In this document: positions 1-11,227 of the stretch, piece by piece
Numbering within the stretch: the first letter of the stretch is position 1
How the letters are laid out: the number at the start of each line of letters is the position of its first letter
Position numbers and translations under genes: made by a program
Notes under the pieces: generated by a model
What the model saw: the letters and a program-made list of their open reading frames with translations, nothing else
Database searches by the model: none
What the model was told of the DNA's origin: nothing
From: Euwallacea fornicatus
Taxonomy: Eukaryota; Arthropoda; Insecta; Coleoptera; Curculionidae
NCBI RefSeq assembly: GCF_040115645.1
Contig: NC_089545.1
Span: 3,224,001 to 3,288,000 of the forward strand
Reading direction: 5' to 3'
DNA: 64,000 nucleotides

Positions 1-2708
1 TTGAAAAAAATTAACGTTTATGTCCAATTCGAAATAAAATCGATGTTTTACATTCCACAATTTTACTAAACATGATCACTTCTTTTTAAATCAATATACG
101 TGATTCCCGTTCCAAATGTCCCAATTGAGTCAACCCCCAAACCCAAGCTCAAATTAAGAGTCAGGTCACTTGAACCCTCTTAAGGGTGGACACAAATTAA
201 TAATGGATTTTTATGAGGGGGCTCCAGAGAGTTAAAATTTGAAGTTGAGCGCAGCTGGGCCCTAAGTTGTACAATCGAGCTTTCATCAGATTTGTAAACT
301 TATTTCTGGAGACCCGGAAGACACAACAGAAATGCAGGAACACGACAATTAAATGGGTTTGTCGCTCCATGTATGTTGGCAAAAAGAAGAAACAAAAGAT
401 ATTTTTACGGGCTAATTACGGCGACTTGTGCCTTCCTACTATTATTCTCTAGTAGAAGCGCTAAAATTGGTGATTTTATAGTTGTCGGAAGCAACACTAC
501 AAGAGCTCAAATGTAGTCGGTCATTTTTTTGTTTGTTAAATATTTTTAGTAGCGAGACTTGGTCGTGTCAACATCACGAGAGCGCAGCTCGAGAATGTTG
601 GAACGTGTCGACTGGTATACACCAGAAAGACAGTAGGTAAGATAAGCGAATAAATATCAAGCTCAAAATATGAACTCAAAGGGTATTTGACAAGACATGA
701 AAAACATGAACAACATAAAAAAATTAAAACAGTTGATAAAGGCAATTAGAAAGGAAACGATGTTTAAACAATGGTTAAACAAGTTGTAATTATGGATAAC
801 AATGATATGTATGCGATTTTTTTGCAATTTTCATAGTTCCCCCTGACAAGGTCCCTGATTTATTCGATAGTAATTTTATTTTGATGTCCTTTATGCGCTT
901 TACTTATGAGTGAAATTGTGTATAGAACTGTTAGTCAGCTGCTGGTTCCCACTCTATCCCTATAAATCTAAACCGAAACTGACAGTAATTAAAGGTTAGT
1001 CCTTAAAGGTTAGTTAGAAATAGAAAACGGCAAGCACGGCAGTAATTTATACCCCTTTAAAAATTGTTAAATAACTGAAGCACAGTTCAAGTAATAGGAC
1101 ACTGGTGATTATTTATCACTCATACTGTTATTAAACAATTATATTATCAGGATCAACTACGTGGGTGTTCTAAGAGCGTGTTGTACCCAATAGCGTTTAA
1201 ACATTTTTCTAAGAATTTTATTGGAAATCTTCTACATTTTTTGGATATCGTGTCCCCTCGTAATTGATCATCAGATTGAGTTACATCGTAGAAAAGCATT
1301 TTAAGAGAAAACGGTAAGAAAGACAGAATATCGTATCTTTTGAAATTTAAACAAAATTTTCAAGGTGTGTGTTGACTTGGTTTTTCTGACCTTTACTCGC
1401 AAGTCGTCAGAAAACGCGTAAAATAGGCGTACAACTGCGCCGCCACTGAAAAATCGGAATTTAAATCACTTTAACTTTGTTTTAAAAACATTCTACACAT
1501 TTAACACTAGTTAGAAAAAATTTAACCGTTGAAGCTTATAAAATGTGATCTAATTACATGATTTATAAACAAACGGGCCATTTCTAAACGTATGGAACGC
1601 GAAAGTATCGCATGAATTTTTACGACCTGGTAACAAAAACTAAACCGAATTGTTAAGGTCATCGAGCGATTTCTTGTCCTAATTTTATTACCAACGATTC
1701 GAATAGTTTGTCTTAAATTTTAGAGCCCCTTATTGATTGATATATGTACATGTCCAGGCGCCAGTTGGGACGTAATTTGGAGCCGTGTGTGGTTTCTAAT
1801 TTCATTTTACGTACTTAAAATGTAGACTTATTTTGTATTTGAATGATAAGGGAGAGCAAATAAATCGAAATGGGAGACGGACAAAACGTCTTTGTGCTAA
1901 ATTGCGATTTTTTCTAAAATGTGAAAATTGTAAACAACCGGCGTTTCAGTTAGAAACCTCTGCCTTGAATATGCGCAGTCGCGCATAGATTAGCCCCTAA
2001 TCCAATGTGCTAAAAATTTTCAGAGTTGTAAAATCCTTCCAACAGAAGGGTTTTTCAAAATAATTTCAAAAGGTAGCATGATTATTATATAAAAATCGTA
2101 AAAAAATCTTGGTAAAATGCAGTAAACACTTTATGCTTTCATACCTATTTCAGTATATGGCTGTATTTTTCTGGCGAGTTGGGTGCAAATTACCAAAAAA
2201 TAACATCAACATTTTTAAGACGCTAAACATCTTACAACTGAGTTTTATTCAAGAAACAAACAGTAAACAGGAAGTTGAGGTCCCCTAAAGTTTTTCAGCT
2301 GAAACGCAAAAGCGTCACACACTGAGTAGCCTCAAGGTTTTGATAGAGTCCCCTACTATTGAACTAATGTATTGAAAAATTATTAATAATACTATGCGAC
2401 CAGGGCTTACTGTACTTTTCAACTACTTTAACCAAAATCATTTTACTAAGCTCAATGCTTTGCAATATCACGCTACCGATGGTACCAGCGCTTTTCTTTT
2501 ATATATCCTTAAAGCTTCAGCATTTTTGTGTAGTATATTTGAAATTTCTGTATTGTCGGTCAGTGCAATGGTAAAATTACATTGGAAAATATTGCAAAAT
2601 CTAAAAAATTTGTTTTTGAAATTGTACAACTTTTCCCCCATTTTATTCAATCCCATATGTACCCTTCTTTACTTTGAACACGATGTATATCCTGTAAACA
2701 TCTTTCAG
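1..2708. other. no supported gene; possible 5' part of the EB-module gene
   Basis: AT-rich sequence in which I see no exon that I can support. The short open frames here have no family resemblance and poor codon structure. The exon starting at 2709 opens with an acceptor and lacks a start codon, so a signal-peptide exon of that gene should lie in this stretch or further left. I could not pick it out. Confidence 0.5.
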
Positions 2709-3521
2709 TGGCTAATCCAAGGGTGACGTGCTCTAAGAAACAAGAATGCCACAAAGCCCTAGGAATTAAAAGTATGTGTACCAAGAAGAACCAATGCGCT
2801 TGCAAAGCCTTCCATCATTTGCATAATGGACAGTGCGTTAAAAATAGAGGTACCGTTAAAGATAGAATATTTTAGTTAGTTATAGCGGTAAAATGTATTC
2901 CAGATGAATGCAAATCTACACTAAGGTTACAAGTTGCTATAAATTCTTTTAGATTTACACGACCTGTGTGACCATGATCGCCAATGTTACTGTGGGGCGG
3001 ATTGTCAGGAAAAAATTGCATGCATCCACAAAAATTGTTCCTGTAGGGCAGGACATAGCCCTTATAAAAGCAGAAGATGTATATGTAAGTACGATAATAA
3101 TAAAACAGTTTTGGATTATATAAAAACTTATTGCCGTAGTCTATATATGGCGGCGACGAATATATTGCCTACTGAATCTTATACTTTAAATAAAGAATTG
3201 GGCACAATAAAGTACTATGTGTCGCTCCATTAAATACTTGTGATTTAAGAGAAAAAAAGCTATATTAATTTTTAAGTACTTATGCCAATTTCAGCTGATC
3301 AACCTATGGTACTCACCGTAGCAGACCAACAGATTCAGCATTTAGAGGAAACTACCATTATTCCTCATCCCATTAAAGAGACCATTAAAAGTGTTGGAAG
3401 AGCTAGCTCTGTGGCCAGTAAATCCAAATTTTCAGTTTACTCGGTATTAGCAGGCGTGTTGTTTGTAAATATGAATTCTGAATTGTCCGTACTGTTGCAT
3501 GGATTTTGCAAAAGTAGGTAG
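2709..3521 (+). CDS. EB-module cysteine-rich secreted or surface protein, 3' part (exons 2709..2849, 2953..3084, 3295..3521)
   Basis: Three exons joined at phase 1 by GT-AG introns give one open frame that ends at a stop at 3521. The first two exons are cysteine-rich: CSKKQEC, then CTKKNQCAC and a closing C, followed by CDHDRQCYC and CIHKNCSCRAGHSPYKSRRC. This spacing (C-x5-C, then C-x4/5-C-x-C-x8/10-C) is that of the EB module of secreted invertebrate proteins. The visible part is about 166 residues. The last exon has no cysteine-rich repeat and ends in a moderately hydrophobic stretch around SVYSVLAGVLFVNMN, which could be a membrane or GPI-type tail. The start codon and signal peptide are missing from this reconstruction because the upstream exon was not found. 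The last exon could also splice onward from a GTAAAT site inside the hydrophobic stretch. Family assignment is from cysteine spacing only; the function is unknown, and extracellular matrix, receptor or haemocyte surface roles are all possible. Confidence 0.6.
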
Positions 3522-5366
3522 CGGGTGTGTCAAAAATGATTTATACTCGATTAAATTTAATCATAACTTTTTGATGAGTAGCAAGTTAATAATATTTTAA
3601 AGCCTATAGCATGCATATTTCCAAAGTTTGTTGATTATTAAAAGTTGCAATTTTCATCTCGACTCTGAAAAACTTGTTACTACCTAATCTTTTGATACGA
3701 TTTTTGAAATTCGAACAATTATTTAGCAAACGTAATTAATAGTTTGAATTTATTTAAAAATTTCGAATTAATCTGCACTATCCTGATAAAAATTAGATTA
3801 AAAATTTACCTCCAGTAATTTTATTTTATTTTAAATAGTTTAAGATTTTAGTGTAGATATAGATTTATTTAATAACTAAGGAATAGGATAGGATGATTCA
3901 TTTATACCACGTATGCACAGACCGGCACTAGCACGGTCCGGACCGACAAAATATTAGGCCAGAAATTTAAATAGCCAGTATGGGGACATACACTTTATAT
4001 ATAATCGGCCGACATAGTACAATTTGTACCAAATGTTTGGGTTTGTAACGCTATTCTTCTCTGGTTTCCAAAACACTGTAGTATGAGATGAAACCACTCT
4101 AAAGATTTTGTTAATGGAACTATATCTTTCATCATCTCATCACGACTACACTAATCGTTTTTGCATGAAACCAATAGGGATTTTACCAGGATCATATTAT
4201 AAAGGTTAAATTCTCCTTTGCTCTTAACTTTAATAGAAAAGTTAAGAATTCTCTCCTAAATTTTCTGATAGCCGATAATAGGGATTTGTAAGAGGGTTGC
4301 AATGTGTGAAATTAATTCTCGAAACACTCAACAAAATTAATAGTAATTCTAGTGTTTGCTGTAATTATTTTTAGATTACAAAGGAAAAGCGTACAATCTT
4401 AAAGGTTTTAACGCTTTGTATGAGCTTGTCTACCCTCGGAGCTATCGTTTTTTTATATTAAGTAAAATATATTGAACATGCTTATGGTTGTAGGTGGATT
4501 ACATTTAGTATATTTACTATGTAAATACCTATATGGCAGATACAGTAATGCACATTGTATTTCCTTTATTAATAAAGATATCATTTTTATAAATAAAGTG
4601 ATGCTAATGGGTAACGCCGGGGGGAGGGGGGGGGGGGGGGGCATAGATCACTACCCAGGGTGGCAAACTACGAAAGGCTGCAAATTTTTATGGTCGATGG
4701 TAAGGGGATGATGATCAAAAATTACGTCCAAGGAACCAGATTTGCTAAGGCCGGCCCTGGCTATAATACTTTTTTTTATCGAGGAGAATGAATACTCTTG
4801 ACATTTTGAAGCAATGAAAAAATAAAAAACTATTATTAGTATGTATTGGAGACTAGTCTGTATATGTGCTCGGGTATAAATGAAACGAAAATTATATTAC
4901 GAGAAGTAGTAATTTTTATGATCTTTAAAAATGAAAAAAAATTACTTTTTAAATAAATTAAAAATATCTCTTAAATTAAAATGTTTTACTTTAAATGAGT
5001 ATTTATTAAACATCAATTCTACTCTACTCGTAGACTAATGTGGACACAATAAATACTATAATGTATTCTATAATCCAGCACAGTGATTTACATTGTGTAG
5101 TCAAATTTAGAAAGCACTTCAAGGGCCTGATAGTGCCCATTAAGTATCCAGTTGATCCGGTAACCGTCAAGGTCACCGGTATAAAATAACTTTCATCTCT
5201 AGTCATTGTCAACTGTCAACAGTGTTTGACAGCTTGGCTTCGCGTGGCGCTTGTATTTTGTGTCTGACGCCTTGAAGGATGCTATCCAATTTTTCATTGA
5301 GAAGCTAATTAAAAGGGTTATAGTTTATAAATTTTAGCTGTCAACAATTGCTCTGAAGAAGAAAAA
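3522..5366. other. intergenic, no gene seen; contains a G-tract
   Basis: AT-rich intergenic DNA between the EB-module gene and Daxx. It contains a long G run (listed separately) and the presumed promoter of Daxx in its last 200 bases, with no clear TATA box. A GC-richer patch near 3910-4015 (repeated GGCC and CGGNCCG-like words) may be an old repeat, but I could not define its ends. Confidence 0.5.
4619..4641 (+). repeat. G-tract (homopolymer, G-quadruplex-prone)
   Basis: Twenty-two of 23 bases are G, with 16 uninterrupted G at 4626-4641, set in AT-rich DNA. Such a tract can fold as a quadruplex and is also a common place for sequencing or assembly length errors. Confidence 0.9.
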
Positions 5367-8255
5367 ATGTCTGATCTGGATCAGGTCATTTCTTTGAGCT
5401 CTTCCGATGAAGAGAACAAACTAAAAGAACCATGTGCAAAGGTAGCAATTTAAATAAAAAAGTTAATTTAAAAGCTATAACAATAGATAAGATTAAGGGT
5501 AATCATTAACCTGGTTAATTTTAGAAAAGGAGGATAAGCCCAATAATTGTCCCAAACGTTTCCATATCCATGTTTTCAGTGTCAAAAGCAAAAAATAAAA
5601 GAAAACAAATTAGCAAGAAAAAAGGAATTGAAACTGTTAGTTTGGACTCTGATGATGATGATGATGATGATTCGACATCCACTTTGAGGACATCAAGTGG
5701 TGCTTCAGGTGCAATTACAGTTAATGGCAAGAAGTCTCTTGCTTCAAACAACTGCAATTCACAAGAGATTAATGCACTCATTGACTCGATCATGGAGAGT
5801 GATGTTGCCTTTAAGCGGAATGGAGTCACTATATGGAAAAAAAAAAGTGAGACAGTTTCCCTGCTTGATAGTGATAGTGATTCTGGCAGTGAGGAAAAGG
5901 CAGGAAATGAAAGTGGAAGTTCTCCATTAAAAGAACCAATAAAACCTATTATTATTGTTGATGACAATAGGACTTCCCAACTGAAAACTAGTATTAGTTC
6001 GAAAAGTAAAGCACAAACCCACTTTCCTGAAACTGAAGTAATTACGATAGGACCTGATGATGTTTCAGAAAGTGGTGGTATTGATGCAAATGAAGACGTA
6101 ATGAGCCCTTTATGTAATGAAGTTGATGAAAATACTGCTTCCAAAAAAGCAATTGTAATTCCTGATTCAGATGAGGAGACTGAGAAGGAAAATTTAGATA
6201 TTGAGTCACTTGAAAGTTTTTCTGACAGATCTATACTTCCAAATTTATCCAAAGAGGTAAGATATTGATATACATAAGCTATATACAGGCAAATTTGCAG
6301 CTACTTTAACCAACTCCAGGATTCCTGGCATTGGTTCTTAGAGTAGAGTTCATTTCATTGATATGTTCATTAGTGTACTGTATCATTACATAGCAAAAAT
6401 TGGTAATGCTAAACACTAAAAGGCAACAATAAAATAAGATTTAAAAATAAAATAATGCAAATACTAAATCATGCAAAATCTCTATTGATATTATTCTTCT
6501 CTTATATTCAGGAAAATGTTTGTCCAGAATCAAGAGCTCTACTAGAAGCTTTTCTTGAAATAGTCAAGGAGAGCCTGAAAAGTTCAACATTTGAAGAAAT
6601 GTTGCCAACAAAAGTTCCTATCCTGGAAAAGTATTTTAGAAAAAGTGCATCTCATGTTAATGAGCCTATCTTTCAAAATCTTTTAAAGCATAACATTGAA
6701 TCAGTGAAAAAAGCATCCAATAGTGGAGCAGCTAAGATGGCAGTGATAGCTTTTCACAAAATATTTAGTCATTTGAAGTCACATATCACAGCAACCACAA
6801 TAATGGTTGAGGAAGAGCATTTACCCAAAGTGAAAAAATTGGAGAAAATTATGAAATTATTAAGAAAAAAAATCAAGCATTTAGAGGCAGCTGAGGTGAA
6901 CTTTGAGGAAGATGGCAACTCCTCTTACATGATTCTTGATAGGTGATTTATCCTACAATTTCCAACGTTAGTTACATTGTTAATGCATTTTCAGGTACCA
7001 AAGTCGATTAAAAAAGGTATATGCAAAGTATTGTGTTTACATCAAACGTAATCCCTTTAGCGGACGCCCGGTATACGACAGAATTTCATTCGTACAATCA
7101 AAGTACAATGAAATTAATCAGGCGCTGAGTAAAAAGTACAATAATAGTGTGCATTTCCCTACATATTATGAATTTGAAAAGTGCATACGGAAGGTTGTGA
7201 CTAAGCATAAGCTGGACTTAGCTGAACAGGAAATAAAAACTGAGAGTAGGGTTATTTAATATTTCACTTCTTTATGCATGATTTTATTCGCCTAAATGCG
7301 AATTAAAAATATTTTGCTCCTATGAAAATTAGCTGTTAAATTTCTTCTTAAAGTTAACAGAATATTAATTATTTGTTAATGAGGGTTTATAAATTAATGA
7401 TTAGATGCTTGCAGGTGAAAAAGGTTTTAAACACCTAGGGTCCATATTGCAAAAAAAACGAAGACAAGAATTATACGATTCACATTTAGATTTTGTTGAA
7501 TATACTGAGGATCCCGCATCGGGAGACATATCTTTGGAAAATACACTGCGAAAAAACTACACAGAAGGCAAAGAGAAGCTAGATAAATTCTTTTTACAGT
7601 AAGATTTTTTAACTAGAAAACATTACATTTGTAATTAATAATTACTTATAGTTATGTAGATAAACAAGAACAAGGGGGAGATCATATTTCCTCAAATGAA
7701 GAGGAATCCCCTGCATCCGCGAGTGAATCTGATGCTGATGTTATTGAACACAACGATATTAAGGAGAGTACAGGAACTAAGGAATGTGATGATGGATACC
7801 ATGGTGAGTCGGATTCTAATGGATTTGAAACTGTTAACCCCAAAGAAAATCCTGAAGAACATAATGAAAATTTATATATGGATGCAGGATATAAAAACAG
7901 AAATAGTCATACCGGTAACAAATTTAACGAGTTTAAGAATGTTAAAAACACGGAAAATTCTAAAGAAAATGAGGCTAGTGGATCCGGGGAAGGAGACTCG
8001 GTAGCCGTAAACAAATCTGATATGGGTGAAAAGATTGATTACAAAGAAAGTTCTGAGGAGAGTAATGGTAAAGGTGGGAAAACTGAAAAGGCTGAAAACC
8101 GGAAAGATACTGAAGCTGACATAAAGGGTAAAGTGGAGGGTATTGAGCGTGTACAAATCAAAGATGTCATAGACACTAATACTACGCCTGAAGGATTGGC
8201 TTGTGCAAATAAGGAAGGATGCCTGACATTTCGTAGCGCGGAACAAATTATTTAA
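5367..8255 (+). CDS. Daxx: Daxx-like H3.3 histone chaperone (exons 5367..5441, 5525..6256, 6512..6942, 6995..7245, 7415..7598, 7652..8255)
   Basis: Six exons with consistent phases give 758 residues. The protein is recognised from its middle: residues about 270-370 are a helical region like the Daxx helical bundle, and about 375-560 match the histone-binding domain of DAXX, including the LYDSHLDFVEY-type segment after a basic KKRRQE stretch. Daxx family proteins bind histone H3.3-H4 and deposit it with ATRX/XNP at heterochromatin, and act as SUMO-dependent corepressors. The N-terminal 245 residues are acidic and Ser/Asp-rich and hold several SUMO-interaction-like motifs: VISLSSSDEE at 7-16, TVSLDSD at 62, TVSLLDSD at 135, PIIIVDD at 166, VITIGPDD at 197 and AIVIPDSDEE at 234. 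A seven-Asp run is encoded by GAT repeats. The C-terminal 200 residues are acidic, Glu/Asn/Ser/Lys-rich and probably disordered. The start at 5367 is preferred because it begins the first SIM and an upstream frame is absent. Introns are 52-255 nt. The domain assignment is by eye and strong; a Drosophila-type Daxx-like protein is the same family. Confidence 0.88.
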
Positions 8256-8306
8256 ATTTAATGGTACTTAGTGTTGAGATTTAGTTATAAACTGCTTCAT
8301 ATTTGT

Positions 8307-8312
8307 AATAAA
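8307..8312 (+). terminator. polyadenylation signal of Daxx
   Basis: AATAAA lies 52 nt after the Daxx stop codon; a second AATAAA follows about 22 nt further on. Confidence 0.55.
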
Positions 8313-8919
8313 TATTTTGACATACAGCGGTCGAATAAAAATTGATACATACAGGGTGCTTTTGCAAGAAAGGTGAATATTTTATGTATGTGTCTATATA
8401 ATGAGACCATAAGAAAAATATGTTGTAGGCCAAGCCTCGATAATTGCAGAACTAATTAGGTCCAATGTAATTTACACATTAAGAGTTGGACTATTGCCTA
8501 TTACTCTAAGTAGGCGGTGGTTTTTTTGAAAATATATTTAATTTAGTAGTTTTTTCATCAGTACACTTTTACCCAGTACCATATTAAAAACAATTTAGAA
8601 AGCGTGAAAATTGATTACTACTGAAATAAAATAGATTGTCTATAACGGAGACTAGGATAACATTCAGTTGTTTTTCTTATATTGTTCTTCTGAATATAGC
8701 GAGTGTTCCAGGATGTATGCTCCTTGTAGCTTCCCGTTAATCCAATTTCTATTTTTATAGATAACGTTGAATATCAATTTTAGCAACAATAAAGGCGCTA
8801 TCAACAACAGAAGCAGCAGTGTATTCGGTTTAATTCAGTGACCACTCTGTTGTATTCCTTAGCTAAACGTGTTTTTGAGGGTTTTGTACCGATTAATGTT
8901 TGGTCAGTTAGACTTTCGC

Positions 8920-9057
8920 ATGTCGAGCGATTCGAGCTTCAATAAAAATGCCGTTGCGAATGCCTACAAAGACGTCGGACAACAGACAACCGGAAGCGGT
9001 TGTCAATACAACTCGAACGACGAATATGAGGTGCAGCGAGCTATTGTCCTCATATAG
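8920..9057 (+). CDS. doubtful small ORF or first exon, unrecognised
   Basis: A block richer in CpG than its surroundings holds two overlapping open frames. One starts MSSDSSFNKNAV and reads 45 residues to a stop; the other starts at 8948 and runs into a GTAAGG splice donor near 9087. A TCAGTT initiator-like word at 8902 lies just upstream. The composition looks like a promoter-proximal first exon, but I found no later exon that joins it and no family resemblance. It could equally be a chance frame in a CpG-rich promoter. Confidence 0.2.
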   Translation: MSSDSSFNKNAVANAYKDVGQQTTGSGCQYNSNDEYEVQRAIVLI

Positions 9058-10145
9058 CCTGCTTCGCCAGCGTCTGGTTCAATTTGTAAGGTCAAGAAAT
9101 ATGCTTTTTTCTTGTCATGTCGTTAAGTATGGCTTAACAAATAATGTATGTACACGGCATGGTTTCTTTATAAACGAGTTTTTTAATTCACTGCCCGTGA
9201 GAATGTTGCATTTGAGCCGTAAACAAAATAGTCTTGAAAGTTCAGAAGTTAAAAAAATAGGTCCATGTTTACAAGAATATCTTATAATGTCATTTTTTTT
9301 ATATAACCTTCCCTGTATCTTTTCAATATTCAAGAATGTATCATCATTTTAAGCCACAACGTATATGATTTTTTATGATCTTCGAAAATGAAGAGTTTAG
9401 GACCATTTTTTAATTTTATTTTTGTGGGTCAAGTAGAATAGTAATATATATATATTGATATCAACTTCCAGTGCTTACTAGGGGATAAAGTATTTAAGAC
9501 CAAATCATAATCTAAAAGCAATCTGTACCACTCTTATAATAAGTTATATTTCCTCCAATTCTTCTCATGTTTTGATATTTTCTAGTTCTTATACTCTTAA
9601 CAGGATCTTATGATTAGTTTCCAAAATACAGGGTGTACATTGTTAAAATCAATAATAATTATGGGAATTAGCTGCAATTTCTATGCTTTTTATGATTTTG
9701 GATCCAAATGCGTTAATTTAAAAATCATTTTATAAAGCCTTCAATCTAGAACTACATGCAACATTACAAACACACCTTTAAGACATTAATTTCTATATGA
9801 GACTGATCTGCATTATTCTCTTTTTGCTAGTTTGAATTAAATTGTTATGGAACCACCTTTAGTCATAGTTATTGATAGGTAGTTCATAACCTGTTTCGAT
9901 AAATGAAAAGATTATTTTAAATATAATAATTCTCCCTGCTTTAAAGTTCCATTTAGTGTTTGTCTCCCTAGTATATTAATCACTTATTAATTGTCACCTG
10001 CTTATTACCTAAAGGGACTGGTTGTTTTATCACCTGGGACTTGACAGAAACATTGATAATTTACAAAAACAATTTATAGCACTTTTGTTGTCTTACATAC
10101 AATTCTTATTACTTAACCGCTACATTGCTTAACAAATGGGTGTGC

Positions 10146-10450
10146 TCACTTTGCCATTTCCTCCAATTCCTTCATTTCTTTTTCGATAGCTATTTTCTTT
10201 TCAAAAGCCAGTTTTTCATCACGAATGGCTTTTTGCTTAAGCTCATATTCCCTAATTTTTTCTTCTTTCTTTGACAGTCTACTCTGGTTGAAAGCCCCAT
10301 ATACCACTCCGACCCCAAGGAAGCTCCATCTGAAGAACTGGGAGTTAAGGTATTAGTATTACATAATATTAGCAACTCTGAAAATTTGATTGGGTTCTTA
10401 ATGATTCTCACCTTAATAAGGGGGGAGACTCGAACGGGGGCAGCAGACAT
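10146..10450 (-). CDS. ATPsynE: ATP synthase subunit e, mitochondrial (exons 10412..10450 and 10146..10337)
   Basis: Two exons joined at phase 0 across a 74-nt intron (AAG/GTGAGA donor, CTCCCAG acceptor) give 76 residues. The protein opens MSAAPVRVSPLIK and continues FFRWSFLGVGVVYGAFNQ, the single membrane segment with a GxxxG-like motif, followed by a charged helix rich in Lys and Glu (RLSKKEEKIREYELKQK onward). This is the usual length and layout of subunit e of the mitochondrial F1Fo ATP synthase, a small inner-membrane subunit of the peripheral stalk/dimer interface that helps form ATP synthase dimers and cristae edges. No cleavable presequence is seen or expected. The gene has no neighbour in a shared unit; its upstream side faces a CCAAT-containing inverted repeat that may be part of its promoter. 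Identification rests on sequence pattern and length. Confidence 0.93.
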
Positions 10451-10615
10451 AGTAATTATTTGAAGCTGGATTTAGGAGCGATATTAATGAACGAAATTTA
10501 AAAGTTATGCGATTTTTGGACTGGTCAGATGCAAATAAGCAAGAGGGAAAAAGTGTGAAGAAAGAAAAATTTAGGCTATTTCGGAAAGGACGATCTGGGT
10601 CAGATTGATCCCTTT

Positions 10616-10686
10616 CAGCTGATTTTTAACCAATGAGATAGATGTTCGATACTAACCAACCAACCCCATTGGTTGGAAATCAGCTG
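10616..10686. promoter_or_regulatory. inverted repeat with two CCAAT boxes upstream of ATP synthase e
   Basis: CAGCTGATTTTTAACCAATG at 10616-10635 and its inverted partner at 10667-10686 agree at 18 of 20 positions. Each arm carries a CCAAT box (NF-Y type) next to a CAGCTG E-box. The pair lies 166-236 bp upstream of the ATP synthase e start codon. It may be a promoter element or simply a small foldback repeat; the sequence alone does not decide. Confidence 0.4.
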
Positions 10687-11020
10687 ATAAGAACCAATTA
10701 TATTCACATTGTCCTTTACGAAAAATCCTATTGCACTTGATAATTAACAATTTGACAGCGCGGATCACAGCGAGAACACTCCTTGCTCCGTGGTGTTTTC
10801 ATGTGGGTAACGTTTCACACTTAAGCAGCGGAACGTATTCTATGAGGTTTTATTATCTTTGATATCGTGGTGATAGATGCGTGTGTGATGTAGAACGTTT
10901 TACGACACTTGTGCTTGTAAAGTATTCATTAAAAAAAATTCTTAGTGTCTTGTAAAATTGCGTTTTTGAAATTTCTATATTAAGGGCTCATAGTTCATTT
11001 TAAGAAATTTTTGTCACGAT

Positions 11021-11227
11021 ATGACTGACCTGTCTCTACATGAAGGCATGTATTCTTCATATACTTATCTGAAAAAAGTCAGGTCCTATAATACCTTTCA
11101 TGCAGGTATTACAAAGACCCAACACCTTCCAGAAGAAATCACTGATGAAATTAACTTCGATTTTATGTCGCAACACGAACTTACATCGAACAATCTTTTT
11201 GACAACACCTTTACATTTTACGGGTAA
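11021..11227 (+). CDS. doubtful 68-residue ORF or first exon, unrecognised
   Basis: An open frame MTDLSLHEGMYSSYTYLKK onward, 68 residues, acidic and Thr/Asn-rich, no membrane segment or known motif. It ends at a GG/GTAACA sequence that would also serve as a splice donor, so it may be the first coding exon of a gene whose other exons I did not find. It sits divergently to ATP synthase e. The frame may also be chance. Confidence 0.25.
   Translation: MTDLSLHEGMYSSYTYLKKVRSYNTFHAGITKTQHLPEEITDEINFDFMSQHELTSNNLFDNTFTFYG

Larger units (their letters stand above)
8256..10145. other. intergenic between Daxx and ATP synthase e; one doubtful exon
   Basis: Mostly AT-rich sequence with transposon-end-like ACAGGGTG words near 8353 and 9632. 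The only coding-like part is the CpG-richer block at 8900-9060, listed separately. Confidence 0.5.

Noticed and set aside
5521..6252. 243-codon open frame on the minus strand
   Set aside because: It is the antisense shadow of Daxx exon 2; the plus strand has matching splice phases and a recognisable protein.
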